Of a stretch of 8,029 bases of DNA, positions 6,733 through 8,029 are shown piece by piece; within the stretch, counting starts at the first letter, position 1, and every line of letters starts with the position of its first letter. The notes beneath the pieces are model-generated. The model was not told the DNA's origin and searched no databases. It saw only the letters and a program-made list of their open reading frames with translations. The stretch covers positions 1 through 8,029 of the forward strand of contig NZ_JAWWCF010000141.1 in assembly GCF_033720595.1 (NCBI RefSeq), written 5' to 3'. This stretch comes from Lishizhenia sp033720595. GTDB lineage: Bacteria > Bacteroidota > Bacteroidia > Flavobacteriales_D > Crocinitomicaceae. A program made the translations under genes and the position numbers.

Positions 6733-8029
6733 TTGAAAAAACAAATTGAAAATAAAGTATATGACTTCTTTGTGAATTCAAGTGATTTCAATGGAATGCC
6801 TTTAAGACAAGTAAGCGAAGAATTAAGAATTGAATATGAAAATTCTATTGACATTATAAAAGCTCTCGTCTCTGAAGAAAGGATAACAATACAATCTAGT
6901 ACAAATCCTCACATAATTTGCTCACGGCTTTACCCAATTGATATTCAATTAAAAATTCTTGAAGATGCTAAATCTTGGGAGGTTACAGTTGAGAAAATCG
7001 GTGAGATTTCTTTTGTATCAGAAAATACGGAGTTTCCTATCTGTTTATATCCGACAGAAAATCTTCTAAAATCTAAAAGGGATTTAACGGAATTTGGAAA
7101 TGCAGTTTATACTAAAGAATTAGCTTTTGCTCAACCACAGTTAAAACCAATTTTCTTTGAAATAGAAGTTTTAGAAAGATACGCTAACGACCCACGATTT
7201 GACTTTCATTTCAAAGATTATTCTGGTAGAATTTCGTGTAAATATGATGACAATGACAAACCCTATCTCAGAAAAGAAGACGAAGTTTTTCTAAAAACTT
7301 TTGGTTTGGGGTTTGATGAAAATAATAAGAGAGTTGCTGTGGTATATTTAAGATATTTATGCGACTTAACACCTGAGCACCAAGTTTATTGGAAAAGTCG
7401 AGAAAAAGGAGGGAATTGTAAAATGCTTGAAGAATATCATCAAAATACAATTCAAGGCAATTGGACTTCTTCCTATTCAATATTTAGTGGTTTAATTGGA
7501 GAATTAAGCTGCTTAAATAAAATCTCAGAAACGATTTTCTCAAAATCACTATTTAGAAAGAACTTTAATGACGAAAAAAGACCAAAAGAGTTCACCTTCT
7601 TTTTCACACCTACATTAAAAAACTATAATGATTTTGTCCATTTACTTGATAAAATGCTATCAGAAAATATAAACAAGGATTTTTTTAAAGGTAAAATGGA
7701 GCTATATGACATAGTAGAAATCGAAGATGGATTAGTAGAAAGAAGATCAAAAGGAACTATAAGACTTTTGGAAGAATGGCTCTTAGGTATTTTTAAAACA
7801 GAAAAGGAAAATGAGCTAAAAGACATATTTAAGCCACTTAAAAAAGTAAGGAGAGAAAGACAAAATCCAGCTCATAAGATAAGTGAAAATGAATATGATG
7901 ATAAATTTACAGAGCTTCAGAAAAAACTTGTAAGTGACGCTTATGATTCAATCAGAGCTTTGAGATTTATTTTTCAACAACATCCAAAAGCGAAAGATTT
8001 TGAAGTACCTGATTGGTTAGAGAATGGAA
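6733..8029 (+). CDS. Large uncharacterised protein, possible winged-helix N-terminus and HEPN-like C-terminus; 3' partial
   Basis: The frame is open from 6682 to the end of the window with no stop. Starting from TTG at 6733 it gives 432 codons, opening with MKKQIENKVYDFF. An ATG at 6796 would cut a predicted helix, so I prefer TTG. Residues 1-60 look like a winged helix-turn-helix (helix, then PLRQVSEEL, then a short wing with ITIQ). A mixed middle domain follows (about 65-330). The C-terminus (about 335-432) is helical, with RQNPAH at 376-381, an R-x4-H motif as in HEPN domains, followed by further conserved-looking helices. I recall similar sequences as widespread hypothetical proteins, but I know of no assigned function. 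Base composition is clearly more AT-rich than the rest of the window. The protein is probably almost complete, because the text near DWLENG resembles the ends of such proteins as I recall them. Confidence 0.75.
   Translation, partial: MKKQIENKVYDFFVNSSDFNGMPLRQVSEELRIEYENSIDIIKALVSEERITIQSSTNPHIICSRLYPIDIQLKILEDAKSWEVTVEKIGEISFVSENTEFPICLYPTENLLKSKRDLTEFGNAVYTKELAFAQPQLKPIFFEIEVLERYANDPRFDFHFKDYSGRISCKYDDNDKPYLRKEDEVFLKTFGLGFDENNKRVAVVYLRYLCDLTPEHQVYWKSREKGGNCKMLEEYHQNTIQGNWTSSYSIFSGLIGELSCLNKISETIFSKSLFRKNFNDEKRPKEFTFFFTPTLKNYNDFVHLLDKMLSENINKDFFKGKMELYDIVEIEDGLVERRSKGTIRLLEEWLLGIFKTEKENELKDIFKPLKKVRRERQNPAHKISENEYDDKFTELQKKLVSDAYDSIRALRFIFQQHPKAKDFEVPDWLENG

Noticed and set aside
1..8029. 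CRISPR arrays, tRNA or rRNA genes
   Set aside because: No regularly spaced repeats and no tRNA- or rRNA-like sequence were seen on either strand.

Overview
The window looks like a chromosomal segment of a Bacteroidota bacterium, most likely a flavobacterium-like or Cryomorphaceae-like lineage. The basis is the cluster of a BT_3928-type membrane protein, a DUF1599 protein and dihydropteroate synthase, which I recall as a conserved Bacteroidota neighbourhood. Coding density is moderate, Shine-Dalgarno sequences are weak or absent, and exported proteins carry short signal peptides. Nothing can be placed to species from the sequence alone.

Left part (1-4051), core genome. A minus-strand pair encodes a DUF1599 protein (1919-2461) and a large DoxX/MauE-like membrane protein with a C-terminal thioredoxin fold (14-1909). 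A further minus-strand gene probably starts at base 4. Divergent from this pair, across only about 28 bp, lies folP (about 2490-3341, probable GTG start). It is followed after 8 bp by a PP-loop ATPase of the diphthine-ammonia-ligase-like family (3350-4051).

Middle part (4052-6360). A 157-bp convergent gap holds a tandem REP-like repeat. Next comes a tight three-gene minus-strand operon with gaps of 2 and 5 bp. Two paralogous 183-residue, probably outer-membrane, beta-rich proteins flank an alpha/beta-hydrolase lipoprotein of the proline-iminopeptidase type. The layout suggests one envelope-associated unit arisen by gene duplication.

Right part (6361-8029), accessory-looking. A 372-bp intergenic region holds a small hairpin and two similar short motifs near its ends. 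It is followed by an AT-rich plus-strand reading frame, open from 6682 and probably starting at TTG 6733, that runs off the window end without a stop (432 codons seen). The protein has a possible N-terminal winged helix and a C-terminal helical region with an R-x4-H motif reminiscent of HEPN domains. Its function is unknown, and it is the best candidate here for something undescribed.
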